Notes: generated from the letters alone by a model not told the origin. Positions 25,564 through 36,050 are shown, numbered from the stretch's first letter. The stretch is DNA of 64,000 bases from Pseudomonadota bacterium (GCA_018821985.1 JAHJKP010000039.1:62001-126000); one strand, 5' to 3'. Program-made: numbers and translations.

Positions 25564-27897
25564 ATGAAACGTCCACCCCTGCTCACTGAAGATGGTTATC
25601 TGCTGCTCGATCCGCAGACGGAACCGACCATTGATACCAAGCTGGGTGTCCCGAAACTGGCAGGCACTCTCCGTTTTGAGGAAACCAGCGATACCGTCCG
25701 CGGCGTGGTTAGCGACATCGTGGCCGCCGGTCTCATGCGGGAACGCTGCTCCCTGATCGGCAGAAGCGGCCATTCGCAGATCGGCCTGGATCTGGATTTC
25801 GGGGACGAGCTGCCGGAGGTTGACACCCGGCACAAACGCATAGATGTCCCGGTGCACCTCTTTTCGCTGAACCCGAACATCCCGGATATCCTCTTTGCCG
25901 AGATCAAGTCCATGGCCGACCGCAACCGACGCCTGACCGCAGGCAGACTCTTCATCCCCATTGCCGACCCACTTGGACGCGCTGAGATTGAAGAGGCAGC
26001 GGCCAGCAATTATCTTCTGTTACCTCCCAAGGCCTCCATTGATGACGCGGGTGTCATCACCCTCCCTCTGGAAAACAACCGCTATCTTCTATCTAACACC
26101 CTGCTCACGGCCGGTCAGAATATCCAGATCGTACTCAGCGAGAGCAAGGAAGGCCTTGGCCTGATTCAATATCCTTCCCGCTGCGGGCTCCCGGAATTTC
26201 TGGCACCAGGCGATTTTTTGTGCGGAGCAATCCGTATTTCCCTTGGACCCTACAGCGCCTTGATCGATAGGACACTCAATGAACCCGGGGTTTTTCATCT
26301 TGCCGCCCGACTCCTGGATGCAGTGCGGACCAGCGGTATCAAGGTCCCGAGACAGGTTGAGATCTACAATGGCAGTGATCAGTCCGTGGCCCCGGACCGC
26401 CTTCAGGTAAAGCTCCGTCTCTTCCCCACCGACCAGGCAACCACCCGGATGACCAGACAACTCCTGTCCGGTAGCCAGGGGCGGAGAATCATGGAGGAGG
26501 GAGTGGATTTTGCCGATGCGACCAAGATCTTTGACCTGAGTGTCAGTGACGCCCTGTTCGACAATATAAGTCAGATGGCAGGTGCCCGCGGCAATTATGG
26601 CCGAATTCTGACCCGCAGTAAATGCATAGAGATCCAATGGGAACTGCAGGAAAATGAGTGGCATGAAACCGCCCAAAACCGGATGATCTATGAGGCGGTC
26701 CGGGGCACAATCACCTCAGGTGTTCATCAGGGAGATCAGATTGCCACCGACCTGAGACGATTTGCAGAGACCCTCGATCTGGTCGGCGGGGCCCAGAACC
26801 TGCGCAAGGTCTTTATTGCCCATGAATTCCCAACCACCGACACCCTCCGCGTGCTCAAACATAACAATGTCGGTGTTTTTATCGGACGCAGCATACGAGA
26901 AGGCGAGGCCCAGGAAAATGGTTGCCATCCCCTGCTGCCCCCCCCGGACAATCTTTACTTTGGTGGCGCAACCTACGAAACATTCTGCGAGATGTCCTGC
27001 CATGAAGATGTCCGTTTCTACATGATCTTCGGGCAGGACCAGGAGAAGCACCTGCGAGAGTTCCATCGCGGATTCTGGATGACCAGAGAGGGCAAGGAAA
27101 AGCTGGCAGACACCCACACCATGATCGCCATGTTCGGCTCCCATATTGACGGGACGGAAGGGGTACTTACCCAGCAGATTCACGATTTTTTTGAGCAACT
27201 CCATTCCGTTCCCGAAATCGGCGACCATTTTGCAGTCTGTCACGGCAGCGGCCCGGGAGTCATGAAGATAGCAGATGACACCGCCGCAGATCTTGGCATA
27301 CTCCGCATAGGTGTCGGTATCGACAGCGAGAGGATCGGCCAGCGCGCCAATCTCAAGCCACCGATTCTGCTCAATTTCAACAATTCCGCCCGCCACATGC
27401 GCCAAAATATCCTCGATCGCACATCCCTGTTTAAGATTTACAACATCGGAGGCATGGGCACTTTTGAAGAACTGCTCATTGCCGTTACCAATCTCAAGCT
27501 CTTTGAAAGCCTGCCCGCCCCCCATATTTTCGTCGATCCCTTCGGGCTTGGTGAAAACGGCACCCATCTATGGCAATCTACCCTGGAGCAATTGCAGACC
27601 GCTTCGAGCATGAAGACCATCGGCAGCCACAAGGTCCGGCTGGCACCGGCATGGGTACCAAATTTCTGTCATGTGGTCCGAGATTACAAGGCCGTGCTGG
27701 CAATCATTGCCGATTTTGTCCATGACCCGGTGGCCTACTGGCAAAAAGCCGGAATCCCGGAACAGGACCTCCTCCAGGCCTGGGATAACGCCGTCCGCAG
27801 CAAGGTGATTATTCCACCCTATCTGCAGCAGGCAATCCTCACCGTGCGGAATCATGGTGAGCAATCACTCTCTACACCTGTCGACAGTGAAAGCTGA
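25564..27897 (+). CDS. large protein with C-terminal LOG/Rossmann nucleotide-binding domain
   Basis: 777 residues from ATG 25564, which has TTGGAG before it; earlier in-frame starts lack a site. The C-terminal 270 residues contain CHGSGPGVMKIADD and IGGMGTFEELL, variants of the PGGxGTxxE signature of LOG-type (formerly lysine decarboxylase-like) phosphoribohydrolases, which split nucleotide 5'-monophosphates; the motif is IGG here rather than PGG. The first 480 residues have no family I recognise, with acidic, alternating strand/helix sequence. Nucleotide monophosphate hydrolysis or binding is inferred; the substrate is open. It is divergent from the PBP gene and upstream of mutL with a 110-base gap. 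Confidence 0.75.
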   Translation: MKRPPLLTEDGYLLLDPQTEPTIDTKLGVPKLAGTLRFEETSDTVRGVVSDIVAAGLMRERCSLIGRSGHSQIGLDLDFGDELPEVDTRHKRIDVPVHLFSLNPNIPDILFAEIKSMADRNRRLTAGRLFIPIADPLGRAEIEEAAASNYLLLPPKASIDDAGVITLPLENNRYLLSNTLLTAGQNIQIVLSESKEGLGLIQYPSRCGLPEFLAPGDFLCGAIRISLGPYSALIDRTLNEPGVFHLAARLLDAVRTSGIKVPRQVEIYNGSDQSVAPDRLQVKLRLFPTDQATTRMTRQLLSGSQGRRIMEEGVDFADATKIFDLSVSDALFDNISQMAGARGNYGRILTRSKCIEIQWELQENEWHETAQNRMIYEAVRGTITSGVHQGDQIATDLRRFAETLDLVGGAQNLRKVFIAHEFPTTDTLRVLKHNNVGVFIGRSIREGEAQENGCHPLLPPPDNLYFGGATYETFCEMSCHEDVRFYMIFGQDQEKHLREFHRGFWMTREGKEKLADTHTMIAMFGSHIDGTEGVLTQQIHDFFEQLHSVPEIGDHFAVCHGSGPGVMKIADDTAADLGILRIGVGIDSERIGQRANLKPPILLNFNNSARHMRQNILDRTSLFKIYNIGGMGTFEELLIAVTNLKLFESLPAPHIFVDPFGLGENGTHLWQSTLEQLQTASSMKTIGSHKVRLAPAWVPNFCHVVRDYKAVLAIIADFVHDPVAYWQKAGIPEQDLLQAWDNAVRSKVIIPPYLQQAILTVRNHGEQSLSTPVDSES

Positions 27898-27942
27898 TCT
27901 CGCGCCAAAAAAATTCTTTATGCTGAATCGTCACAAAGCTGT

Positions 27943-27948
27943 TATAAT
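27943..27948 (+). promoter_or_regulatory. candidate -10 box before mutL
   Basis: TATAAT lies 60 bases before the mutL start in an AT-rich spacer. The -35 region at the expected distance is poor, so this is only a candidate. Confidence 0.3.
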
Positions 27949-28007
27949 ATTTGTTATAGTATTTCATCAATAATGCTCTACCCTTAACCCTTCAACGACT
28001 TTTTATT

Positions 28008-29945
28008 ATGTCCAAGATCCGCATTCTTCCTGAACAACTGGCCAACCGTATCGCTGCGGGTGAGGTGGTGGAACGTCCGGCATCGGTAGTCAAAGAACTG
28101 TTGGAGAACAGCCTTGACGCGGGCGCCAGCCGGATTGAGATTGAGATTGAGGGCAGCGGTACCCGTCTGATCCGGGTCATGGATAACGGGGAGGGCATGG
28201 ATGAAGATGACATGCTCCTCTGCCTGGAGAGGCACGGAACCTCCAAGATCTCCAGCGCTCAGGATCTGGACACCATCAATTCCCTGGGCTTCCGGGGTGA
28301 GGCCATTCCCTCCATCGGTTCGGTATCACGGATGACCATCAGCTCCCGCACCCAGGATTCAGCTCTTGGTGCCCGGGTCGTACTGGACTATGGGAAAATG
28401 ATCAAGGTCCATGAGATCGGTTGCAGCCGCGGCACCATCTTTGAGATCCGCAACCTCTTCGGCAATACCCCGGCCCGCAGAAAATTCCTGCGCACCAACA
28501 GAACCGAACTGTCTCATATCGAGGAGGTCGTCAAAAACTACGCCGTGGCGGCACCCGCAATCACCTTTATCCTGCGCATAGACGAACGTGAGGTGCTCCA
28601 CTGTGGAGAAAACCAGTCTCTGCCGGATCGACTGAAAGCGATCATGCATTATCAGGGGCCATTCATGGAGATTGGAAAAGCTGAAAACAACAACCAGCAT
28701 TCCGGTCGCACTTCCTCCGTCCATGGTTACCTCCTGCCCCCGGATGCTGCTGTGGCTGGCTCTGCGGGAATCCGGCTTCTGGTCAATGGCAGAGCCGTCC
28801 GCGACCGGATGATCGTCCATGCCGTTGCCGAAGGATTACGTAATTTTCTGATGAAAGGAAGGAATCCGGCCGGCCTCATCCATCTGCGCCTGCCCTTGGA
28901 GGATGTTGATGTCAATGTCCATCCCACCAAGCAGGAGATCCGCCTGCGCAACAGCCAGGCCATCCACCAGATGATCAGCCAGACCGTGGAAGAGGCGATG
29001 GCCGAATATCAAAAAAAGATTCAGTCCACCATTTTCCGAACCGAACCTTCTCACACCAGTCCACAGCAAGAATCAACAGCACAACCGACACCAGATTCCA
29101 GCGGTCAGCAGACGGTGCGATTTCATTCCACTCCTAAACATACGCCAGAGCCATTTATCACGAAAGCAATCCCCGTTCCTCCATCACGCCCCTATCAGCC
29201 GGAAGCTCCCCAGGCATCAGAGCCCTCCCCCCGGCCACAACCAGTCAGGAAGATGGATGCCCAAGCCTTGCTGCAAACCGCAGAGCCCACCGCCTCAGCG
29301 GCCCCCCCCATTATTCAGCCCACCAAAAAAGATCAGCATCCCCTGCCAGAGGCGAAAGTCCCGTGCCATGGTCTGAAGGTCATCGGCCAATATGACAATC
29401 TCTACATCTTCTGCCAGTCAGCCGATGGCGGACTCCTGGTGGTGGATCAACATGCGGCCCATGAACGCCTCCTCTTTGAAGACCTGAAAAAACAGTTCAT
29501 GCAGGGACAGATCGCCGGTCAGACCCTGCTGTTCCCGGCAACCGTCGAACTTTCCATTGCCCAGACAGAATGCGTGGAACACCATGCAGACGAGATCAAA
29601 CAGATGGGATTTACAGTCAGGGAGTTCGGGGGCAATTCCTTTATCATCTCTTCCGTTCCTGCCATGGCGGGTCAATGCAACCCCGGCGAACTCTTTCTCG
29701 ATCTTCTGGAAAGATTCGAAAGTGGAGAAGATAAGAACGGAAAAGGGTCCATCCTTGATGACATCCTGGCCTCCATGGCCTGCAAGGCCGCAGTCAAGGC
29801 TGGAGACACTCTGCACGCCCGTGAGATTGACGCCCTTCTCAGCCGCATGGCCAGGGCGGATCTCTTTTCCCACTGTCCACACGGACGACCGGTCCTGAAA
29901 CATTTTACCAGCACGGAGATCAAAAAATGGTTTCACCGCCCATGA
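28008..29945 (+). CDS. mutL: DNA mismatch repair protein MutL
   Basis: 645 residues. The N-terminal GHKL ATPase shows ANRIAAGEVVERPASVVKE, DNGEGM and GFRGEAIPSI. A Pro/Ser-rich linker (about 345-445) joins it to the C-terminal dimerisation domain, which contains DQHAAHERLLFE, the DQHA(x)2E(x)4E endonuclease motif, with ACKAAVKAG and CPHGRP completing the metal site. This is the nicking-competent MutL of bacteria without MutH, which cuts the new strand after MutS recognises a mismatch. The next gene starts 19 bases before its stop. Confidence 0.95.
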   Translation: MSKIRILPEQLANRIAAGEVVERPASVVKELLENSLDAGASRIEIEIEGSGTRLIRVMDNGEGMDEDDMLLCLERHGTSKISSAQDLDTINSLGFRGEAIPSIGSVSRMTISSRTQDSALGARVVLDYGKMIKVHEIGCSRGTIFEIRNLFGNTPARRKFLRTNRTELSHIEEVVKNYAVAAPAITFILRIDEREVLHCGENQSLPDRLKAIMHYQGPFMEIGKAENNNQHSGRTSSVHGYLLPPDAAVAGSAGIRLLVNGRAVRDRMIVHAVAEGLRNFLMKGRNPAGLIHLRLPLEDVDVNVHPTKQEIRLRNSQAIHQMISQTVEEAMAEYQKKIQSTIFRTEPSHTSPQQESTAQPTPDSSGQQTVRFHSTPKHTPEPFITKAIPVPPSRPYQPEAPQASEPSPRPQPVRKMDAQALLQTAEPTASAAPPIIQPTKKDQHPLPEAKVPCHGLKVIGQYDNLYIFCQSADGGLLVVDQHAAHERLLFEDLKKQFMQGQIAGQTLLFPATVELSIAQTECVEHHADEIKQMGFTVREFGGNSFIISSVPAMAGQCNPGELFLDLLERFESGEDKNGKGSILDDILASMACKAAVKAGDTLHAREIDALLSRMARADLFSHCPHGRPVLKHFTSTEIKKWFHRP

Positions 29946-30520
29946 CATTCAATCAAGCTCCACAACTGCAAAGCCCTCTTCCTTCCCGGATCTTCTTCAT
30001 CATCCTGCTTGGCATCATCCTCTTGTTCTCCGGCTGTGCCAAACGACCAGTGGGTAGAATGGGGGCAGAAAGCCGGATCATGGAGACCACCGGTTACTGC
30101 GGCTGTTCCCAATGCTGCGGCTGGGAACGCGGCAGATGGCTCTTTCTCAAACTCGATTTCTGGAACCGCTACACCAATGGAGGCAGGGATTACAGCGGAC
30201 GGACCGCCAGCGGCACCACCCCTACTGAACCCCAACCAGGATTCTTCTCCCTAGATTCCCTGCAACGCCCGTGGATGATCCCCACCCGGCTGATCCTGTT
30301 TCCCTGGTATTTCCTGCCCGAGAAAGGCACGATTGCCGCCGATACCAAGTACTATCCCTTCGGCACCAGAATGTACATCCCCGGCTATGGATGGGGGGTG
30401 GTGGAAGACAAGGGCGGTGCGATCAAGGGGCCTGACCGGATCGATCTCTTCTTTGATTCCCACAAGGACGCCATCCAGTGGGGCAGACGAAAAGTAGCTG
30501 TTGAGATTGAGCGCCGCTGA
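29927..30520 (+). CDS. 3D-domain lipoprotein (MltA/RlpA-like)
   Basis: 197 residues, overlapping the mutL end. ATG 29942 is an alternative start 15 bases on. Residues about 22-38 are a lipoprotein signal ending SGC. The mature part has TTGYCGCSQCCGWERG, then TKYYPFGTRMYIPGYGWG and DRIDLFFDSHKDAIQWGRR with conserved Asp residues of the 3D domain seen in MltA lytic transglycosylases and Rpf/YabE proteins. It likely acts on peptidoglycan at the outer membrane. The four-Cys TGYC..C..CCG opening is typical of this 3D subfamily. Confidence 0.8.
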   Translation: MVSPPMTFNQAPQLQSPLPSRIFFIILLGIILLFSGCAKRPVGRMGAESRIMETTGYCGCSQCCGWERGRWLFLKLDFWNRYTNGGRDYSGRTASGTTPTEPQPGFFSLDSLQRPWMIPTRLILFPWYFLPEKGTIAADTKYYPFGTRMYIPGYGWGVVEDKGGAIKGPDRIDLFFDSHKDAIQWGRRKVAVEIERR

Positions 30521-30548
30521 TAAAAAATTCACTCAGCGCGGACTCATA

Positions 30549-31715
30549 TTATTGTTCAGGCGAAGGATCTTCTTCACTACTGGGCATACGCATACAGATA
30601 GGTTCCTGAATCCCAACCTGTTTGGAAAAGTTATCCAGGCCCTGCAGGATAGGCCAGGTTACGACCTGACCCCGAGGAATAACAAGGACGCCATTATTGG
30701 CAAAGACATCTTCCTCGGCCACCATACCCGTCTGAATATCCTTCACCCTGAGATTCACGACCTTCCCCTGTTCACTTCTAAGCCTTAATCCTTCCAGGGC
30801 ATTCAACATCTCAGGATTATAAACTCCCCGCATTTTTCTCATTTTTTTCAGGATCTCTTTATGCGTCAAACCCTGATACCTGAGCAGGTCATAATCAATG
30901 GCCACCCTTAACATCTGGGCGCCACGGCAGATATTAGCATCTTCAAGAGAAATCGCCTCTTCTTCAAAGGCACTAAAAGGAGACAACTGCATGCCAACCA
31001 TACTGGCAACTTGCTCCATTCTGGGAATATTGGCAAAAAGCCTCCGTCCAACCTCGGGGTGATGTTCATACATCCGGCGTTCTTCAAGAGTAAGTTCAAC
31101 TCCCGCATAGAGTTTATGCAAGATATCTGCAGGCAAAGTAATACAGCCGATTTGAGACATAAGAGCGGCAATCTCATACTGCCAGGAATCAGAAAAATGT
31201 CCCTGCTTGCAGAGGTGTGACACCAGATCTTTGATTCTTGAGCCCGCCCCAAAGATCGTGGCGTTGGACTGACTGAGCAGCTCACTCAATACCTTCATGC
31301 TGCCTTTCAGGGTCTCATTCAACAACTCTTTCTCAGCAATGATGAGCTTATATTGTCTGACCGCCAGGGCCAGCGCGGTGGCAAGGGTTGCCGTCGAACA
31401 AGGTTTATTGAGAAAACGAAAAATCTGCCCCGCGTTCACCGCCTCAACCGCCGTCTCCTGGTCGGCATTGCCGGTGAGCATGATGCGCACCATCTCCGGG
31501 TACATATCCTTGACCCGGGTCAATAACTGGACACCATCCATTCCAGGCATCCGCATATCTGAGACAATAATGCTGAAAGGGCCAGAGGTTCTTAAAATCT
31601 CCAGGGCCTCGTCTCCGCTCTGCGCGGTCTTGATATCAAAACGATTCCGTAACTGTCGCTGAATGGCTTCAAGGACATTAGCCTCGTCATCAACAAGAAG
31701 AATCTTTTCACCCAT
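30549..31715 (-). CDS. response regulator with degenerate HD-type output domain
   Basis: 388 residues: an N-terminal receiver (ILLVDDEANV; phosphorylatable Asp in IIVSDMRMPGMDG, about residue 53; Thr in LTGN; Lys in NKPC), then a helical domain shaped like HD-GYP. The catalytic HD is replaced (AALMSQIGCITLP where HDLGK..IP is expected), the later MYEHHPEVGRRLF keeps one His pair, and HHERxDGxGYP is missing. It probably cannot hydrolyse c-di-GMP and may act as a binding or scaffold protein. It is transcribed away from the REC-HD-GYP gene at 32085. Confidence 0.8.
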   Translation of the reverse strand: MGEKILLVDDEANVLEAIQRQLRNRFDIKTAQSGDEALEILRTSGPFSIIVSDMRMPGMDGVQLLTRVKDMYPEMVRIMLTGNADQETAVEAVNAGQIFRFLNKPCSTATLATALALAVRQYKLIIAEKELLNETLKGSMKVLSELLSQSNATIFGAGSRIKDLVSHLCKQGHFSDSWQYEIAALMSQIGCITLPADILHKLYAGVELTLEERRMYEHHPEVGRRLFANIPRMEQVASMVGMQLSPFSAFEEEAISLEDANICRGAQMLRVAIDYDLLRYQGLTHKEILKKMRKMRGVYNPEMLNALEGLRLRSEQGKVVNLRVKDIQTGMVAEEDVFANNGVLVIPRGQVVTWPILQGLDNFSKQVGIQEPICMRMPSSEEDPSPEQ

Positions 31716-32084
31716 GCGTTTTTACTCCTAACTCAAGATTAGTAACCAATGGCAAGAAGCCATCGCCCTGGACCTGTTATCCGGGACAAATCAACCAATT
31801 AACGCAAGGCGCGCCAAAACTATCACAACCCGCATATCTCAGGACATGATATTAAAATGATTGCGACATAGTCATTATTTTATAAAAAATGCCTTTCCTG
31901 AAGGAATCATACAACATTTTCCAAACTCTATTCAATGAACATTCCACTTTTTCTGATCCCGGCAGAACTTAAAAAGAAATGAAGAGTTACAAACAAATGA
32001 CTTGTTCTTGACGGGGAGAATTTCATGATGTAATTCATTAAAAAAAGTAACATTCTGATTCCTCTATAAAATAGCAGGAAAAAC
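31716..32084. other. divergent intergenic region between two response regulators
   Basis: About 370 AT-rich bases between the divergently transcribed REC genes; it should carry both promoters. I see no clear sigma-70 or sigma-54 element, terminator or RNA. Confidence 0.4.
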
Positions 32085-33149
32085 ATGAAGAACATTCCCT
32101 CCAAAGAAGAAACAATCTTACTCGTTGAAGATGATCCCTTAGTACGGCAGAGCATGGCCTTTTTTCTGGAGAACATAGGATATCATGTCCTCCAGGGCAA
32201 TAATGGCCTCGAAGGGCTTGAGCTTTTTACCCGCGAATCCCCTGATCTCATGGTCCTCGACTTGCAGATGCCGGGAATGAGCGGCCTTGAACTCCTGGCA
32301 GCCATCAAAAGCGATCTCCCTGTGACTCCGACTATCATCGTTTCCGGCACAGGTTCCATGGACGATATCATTGCTACCCTGAAACTCGGGGCCTGGGATT
32401 ATTTGACCAAGCCCATCGAAGATCTGGCTGTCCTTGAGCATGCAGTAACCAAGGCTCTGGAAAAATCTCGGCTGATCAAAGAAAACAAACGCTATCAACT
32501 CCATCTGGAAGAAGAGGTTAGCGAACGGACCGCGGAACTGCAGCGGCGTGAGCAGGAACTGAAGCTGACCTTGATCAGTATTGTTGATGTCGTGGCCTCC
32601 ATGGTGGAAAAACGTGACCCCTATACTGCCGGCCACGAACAGAGGGTGACCTCTCTGGCCCTGACTATTGCCAGGGAACTGGAGCTGGATGAGGAACGAT
32701 ATGAGGGACTGGGCCTCTCGGCCGCCATCCATGACCTGGGGAAAGTTGCTATCCCCAGTGAAATTCTCGGCAAACCGGGCAAGCTCACCTCCATTGAGTA
32801 CCAGCTGATTCAGACCCATGCCCAGATAGGCTATGACATCCTGACCAAAGGGACGGCTACATTCCCCTGGCCCATAAAGACCATTGTCCATCAGCATCAT
32901 GAACGCATCAACGGTTGTGGCTATCCTCTGGGCCTCAGCGGCCATGATCTGCTTATCGAATCACGTATCCTGTCGGTTGCCGATGTGGTTGAAGCCATGG
33001 CCTCCCACCGGCCCTACCGACCGGCCTTGGGCATTGAGGTGGCGCTTCAGGAAATCAGCAAGCACCAGGGCACCCTTTATGATGCCGATGTGGTCACTGC
33101 CTGCCTCTCTCTTTTTGCCAATAAGAAATTTTCCTTTGAGTACTCATAA
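32085..33149 (+). CDS. REC-HD-GYP cyclic di-GMP phosphodiesterase
   Basis: 354 residues. Receiver domain 1-125 (LLVEDDPLV, Asp in LMVLDLQMPG) and a coiled helix (LEEEVSERTAELQRREQ) lead to an intact HD-GYP domain. Signature parts are HDLGKVAIPSEILGKPGKL, HAQIGYDIL and HHERINGCGYPLGL. Phosphorylation of the receiver by a partner kinase should switch hydrolysis of c-di-GMP. The kinase gene at 33177 follows 27 bases later and may be its partner, a reading based on adjacency. Confidence 0.9.
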   Translation: MKNIPSKEETILLVEDDPLVRQSMAFFLENIGYHVLQGNNGLEGLELFTRESPDLMVLDLQMPGMSGLELLAAIKSDLPVTPTIIVSGTGSMDDIIATLKLGAWDYLTKPIEDLAVLEHAVTKALEKSRLIKENKRYQLHLEEEVSERTAELQRREQELKLTLISIVDVVASMVEKRDPYTAGHEQRVTSLALTIARELELDEERYEGLGLSAAIHDLGKVAIPSEILGKPGKLTSIEYQLIQTHAQIGYDILTKGTATFPWPIKTIVHQHHERINGCGYPLGLSGHDLLIESRILSVADVVEAMASHRPYRPALGIEVALQEISKHQGTLYDADVVTACLSLFANKKFSFEYS

Positions 33150-33176
33150 CAAAGTGCCATAAAGTGAGGGGATGCC

Positions 33177-36050
33177 ATGCCAATGCTATTTGTTCCTTCC
33201 AATTTCAAAGAGATCCAATGGCGCAAACTCCTGCCCATCTTTCTTACACTTACCTTTACTCTGATCACTTGCCTTGGAATCTTCCTCTCCAGTCAGGCCA
33301 GGAAGAACATCCACCACAATATCGACCTGATCATGCACGAACAGCAGATGCATATGATCCTGGCCAAAACCCTCCTCCACAAAGAACTGGATAGACTGTC
33401 AATAGACCTGATGACATTTAGCGGCACACCCGTTATCCTTCGTTTTTTCACCAACCCGCAGGACCCGGCCTTCCGGCAATCGGTCAATGCAGGTCTCAGT
33501 AATTATGTCAAAAACAGAGAGGACTATGACCAGGCCCAGATATTCGACAACAACGGCAGGGAGCTTGTCCGGGTGGGAAAAAGAGACAAACAGACTGTGA
33601 TCATTCCTCCCGAAGAGCTTAACACCAAGTTACCAGATACTTTTTTGGATAAGACCCTGAAGTTACAGGTCCGTGGCCAGACTTCTTTCTCGCCCATAGA
33701 GCTGGCGCGTGACAAAAGAGGCGAGATAATACATCCATTCCACCCCATATTGCATTTGGGCACCCCGATCTTTAACCGACAGGACAAAAAGGTTGGCGTC
33801 TTCCTGTTCACCTACAAGGCTCAACAATGTATTAACATCTTTACCCAGGCGACAACTCACCTCCACGATCTGGACGAACCTTCTCACCACAACCTTCAGA
33901 TAGTCAACAATAAAGGGTATTGGCTGCTGGCACCGGACAAGGAAGATGAATGGGGATTTATCCGTGATCCGCAGCGCCGTTTTGACCACCGTTTCCCAGA
34001 GATGTGGAAGACCATGCTCGAACAGGGCCAGGGTCAGATCATGACCGCGGACGGACTTATCACCTTTTCGACCATCCCCCTGATCTTAACCAAGGAGAAC
34101 TCCAAAGAGAGCCCTGCAGCTCTCAAAACAGAAGAGAACAAAGATGCAGCTCCTTTCTGGATTCTCATCAATCAGATTTCTGCAAAAGAGCTGGATCGCC
34201 TGAACGCCCCTGCCCGGCGCTTCCACCTCATCCTGTTTTGGATCATCCTTATGGGAACCCTGCCCCTGCTCTTGTGGATTGCCCTGCTCCTGGAAAAAAA
34301 ACAGAGGGACCAAGCGCAGCTGCAGGCCCAGGAGCAACGACTGACACACCTCAACCTCCTATTGCAGACCATCATCAAGCTTCACCGACTTATTGACCAG
34401 ACAAAAGAGCAACAAGAACTGATACAAGAATGCTGTGAAATCCTGGTCACCAGTCGCGGCTATGCCAGCGCCTGGATCATTCTTCTGGATAAAAATGGAA
34501 AGGTAGAGCTCAACGCCTATTCAGGACTGCTCCTCAACTTCGACCAACTTAACGAGCAGATAAATCTGGGCAAGCTACCACCCTGTATTCTGGAATGCAA
34601 TGCACAGCAGGGAATAGTGGTTATTGACACGCCCGCCGTATTCTGCGCTGAATGCCCCACAGCAAAAAGCTATCCACAAACAGGGGTCATGTGCGCCTCT
34701 TTGAAGCACGAATCCTGCGTCTTTGGCTATCTGAACGTCTTGCTCCCCATCGACTTCATCAAGAACCAGGAGGAGAAAGATCGCTTCAGTGAAATCGCCT
34801 TGGATATCGGCTTCGGCCTGTTCAACCTGGAACAGCAAGAGAAAAAGAGACAGGCGGAAAGAGCCCTGTGCCAGAGTGAAGAGCGACTGCGCAGCATCAC
34901 CGATTCCGCCCAGGATGCCATCCTGATGATGGATTCCCAGGGGGCCATCTCCTACTGGAATCCGGCAGCCGAGACAATCCTGGGGTATCGAGCAGATGAA
35001 GCTCTGGGGAGAAATCTGCATACACTGCTGGCGCCCCTGCGCTATCATGCAGCGCAGCAGCAGGCCTTTCCCGAATTCTTACGTAGCGGTCACGGCAATG
35101 CCATCGGTAAAACCGTTAAGTTATCAGCCCTGCACAAAGATGGCCGGGAGATACCTGTGACCTTGTCATTGTCGTCGGTCTTACAGAATGGAAGCTGGCA
35201 CGCGGTTGGAATTCTGCGCGACATGACTGAGTACAAGCTCATGGAAGAGCAGATGCTGCAATCGGAAAAGATGACCATCATTGCCGGATTGGCCGCCGGT
35301 GTCTCCCACGAGATCAACACTCCGCTCTCCGCCATCCTCCAGTCCCTTCAGGTCATCCGCCAGAGCCTCTCCCCGGATCTTGCCAGAAATCAGGAAGTTG
35401 CCGACCACTGTGGCCTTGATCTCACCAAAGTGCAGGACTATTTTGAAAAAAGGGAGATCAATTATTTCATGGACGGGATCAAGGACTCGGTCATCAAATC
35501 CGCTCAAATTATCAGAAGCCTTCTCCAGTTCAGCCGCCCGCAGAAGATGGAAACCGCCCCGACGGATCTGGTACTCTTGCTGAACCAATCGGTGGAACTG
35601 GCAAAAAATGATTATAATTTAAAAAAACAGTATGATATCCTCAAGGTAGAGATCATCAGGGAATACACTCCAAACCTGCCCCAGGTTTCATGCGTGGCGA
35701 TTGAGATCGAAGAGGTCTTCATCAACCTGCTGAAAAACGCGGTGCAGGCCATGAGCGACCAACCCGAACCAAGACCCAAAGGTCAGATCATCCTGCGCGC
35801 CCTGCGCCATGGAGAGATGATCCGTATTGAGATAGCAGATAATGGCCCGGGCATGGACGAGGAGACCAGACTTCATATTTTCGACCCCTTCTTCACCACC
35901 AAAGATATCGGGGTAGGAACGGGACTTGGCCTTTCCGTCTCCTATACCATCATCGTCACCAAACATGGAGGACAGATCACAGTCCACTCAGTACCTGGTC
36001 AGGGAGCAACATTTACCATTGACCTGCCCATTAACAAGGAAAAACCATAA
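33177..36050 (+). CDS. transmembrane sensor histidine kinase (periplasmic sensor, GAF, PAS)
   Basis: 957 residues behind GTGAGGGGATGCC. The first membrane segment is at about 17-40; a large periplasmic sensor follows, with a second segment near 340-365 (FHLILFWIILMGTLPLLL). A GAF domain lies at about 395-555 (with CGYxxxCAECPT-like cysteines in VFCAECPT) and a PAS domain at 570-690. The kinase core has the phospho-accepting His in SHEINTPLSAI and the HATPase boxes NLLKNAVQAM, DNGPGMD and GTGLGLS. It autophosphorylates and passes phosphate to receivers in this cluster. The ligand is unknown. Confidence 0.9.
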   Translation: MPMLFVPSNFKEIQWRKLLPIFLTLTFTLITCLGIFLSSQARKNIHHNIDLIMHEQQMHMILAKTLLHKELDRLSIDLMTFSGTPVILRFFTNPQDPAFRQSVNAGLSNYVKNREDYDQAQIFDNNGRELVRVGKRDKQTVIIPPEELNTKLPDTFLDKTLKLQVRGQTSFSPIELARDKRGEIIHPFHPILHLGTPIFNRQDKKVGVFLFTYKAQQCINIFTQATTHLHDLDEPSHHNLQIVNNKGYWLLAPDKEDEWGFIRDPQRRFDHRFPEMWKTMLEQGQGQIMTADGLITFSTIPLILTKENSKESPAALKTEENKDAAPFWILINQISAKELDRLNAPARRFHLILFWIILMGTLPLLLWIALLLEKKQRDQAQLQAQEQRLTHLNLLLQTIIKLHRLIDQTKEQQELIQECCEILVTSRGYASAWIILLDKNGKVELNAYSGLLLNFDQLNEQINLGKLPPCILECNAQQGIVVIDTPAVFCAECPTAKSYPQTGVMCASLKHESCVFGYLNVLLPIDFIKNQEEKDRFSEIALDIGFGLFNLEQQEKKRQAERALCQSEERLRSITDSAQDAILMMDSQGAISYWNPAAETILGYRADEALGRNLHTLLAPLRYHAAQQQAFPEFLRSGHGNAIGKTVKLSALHKDGREIPVTLSLSSVLQNGSWHAVGILRDMTEYKLMEEQMLQSEKMTIIAGLAAGVSHEINTPLSAILQSLQVIRQSLSPDLARNQEVADHCGLDLTKVQDYFEKREINYFMDGIKDSVIKSAQIIRSLLQFSRPQKMETAPTDLVLLLNQSVELAKNDYNLKKQYDILKVEIIREYTPNLPQVSCVAIEIEEVFINLLKNAVQAMSDQPEPRPKGQIILRALRHGEMIRIEIADNGPGMDEETRLHIFDPFFTTKDIGVGTGLGLSVSYTIIVTKHGGQITVHSVPGQGATFTIDLPINKEKP

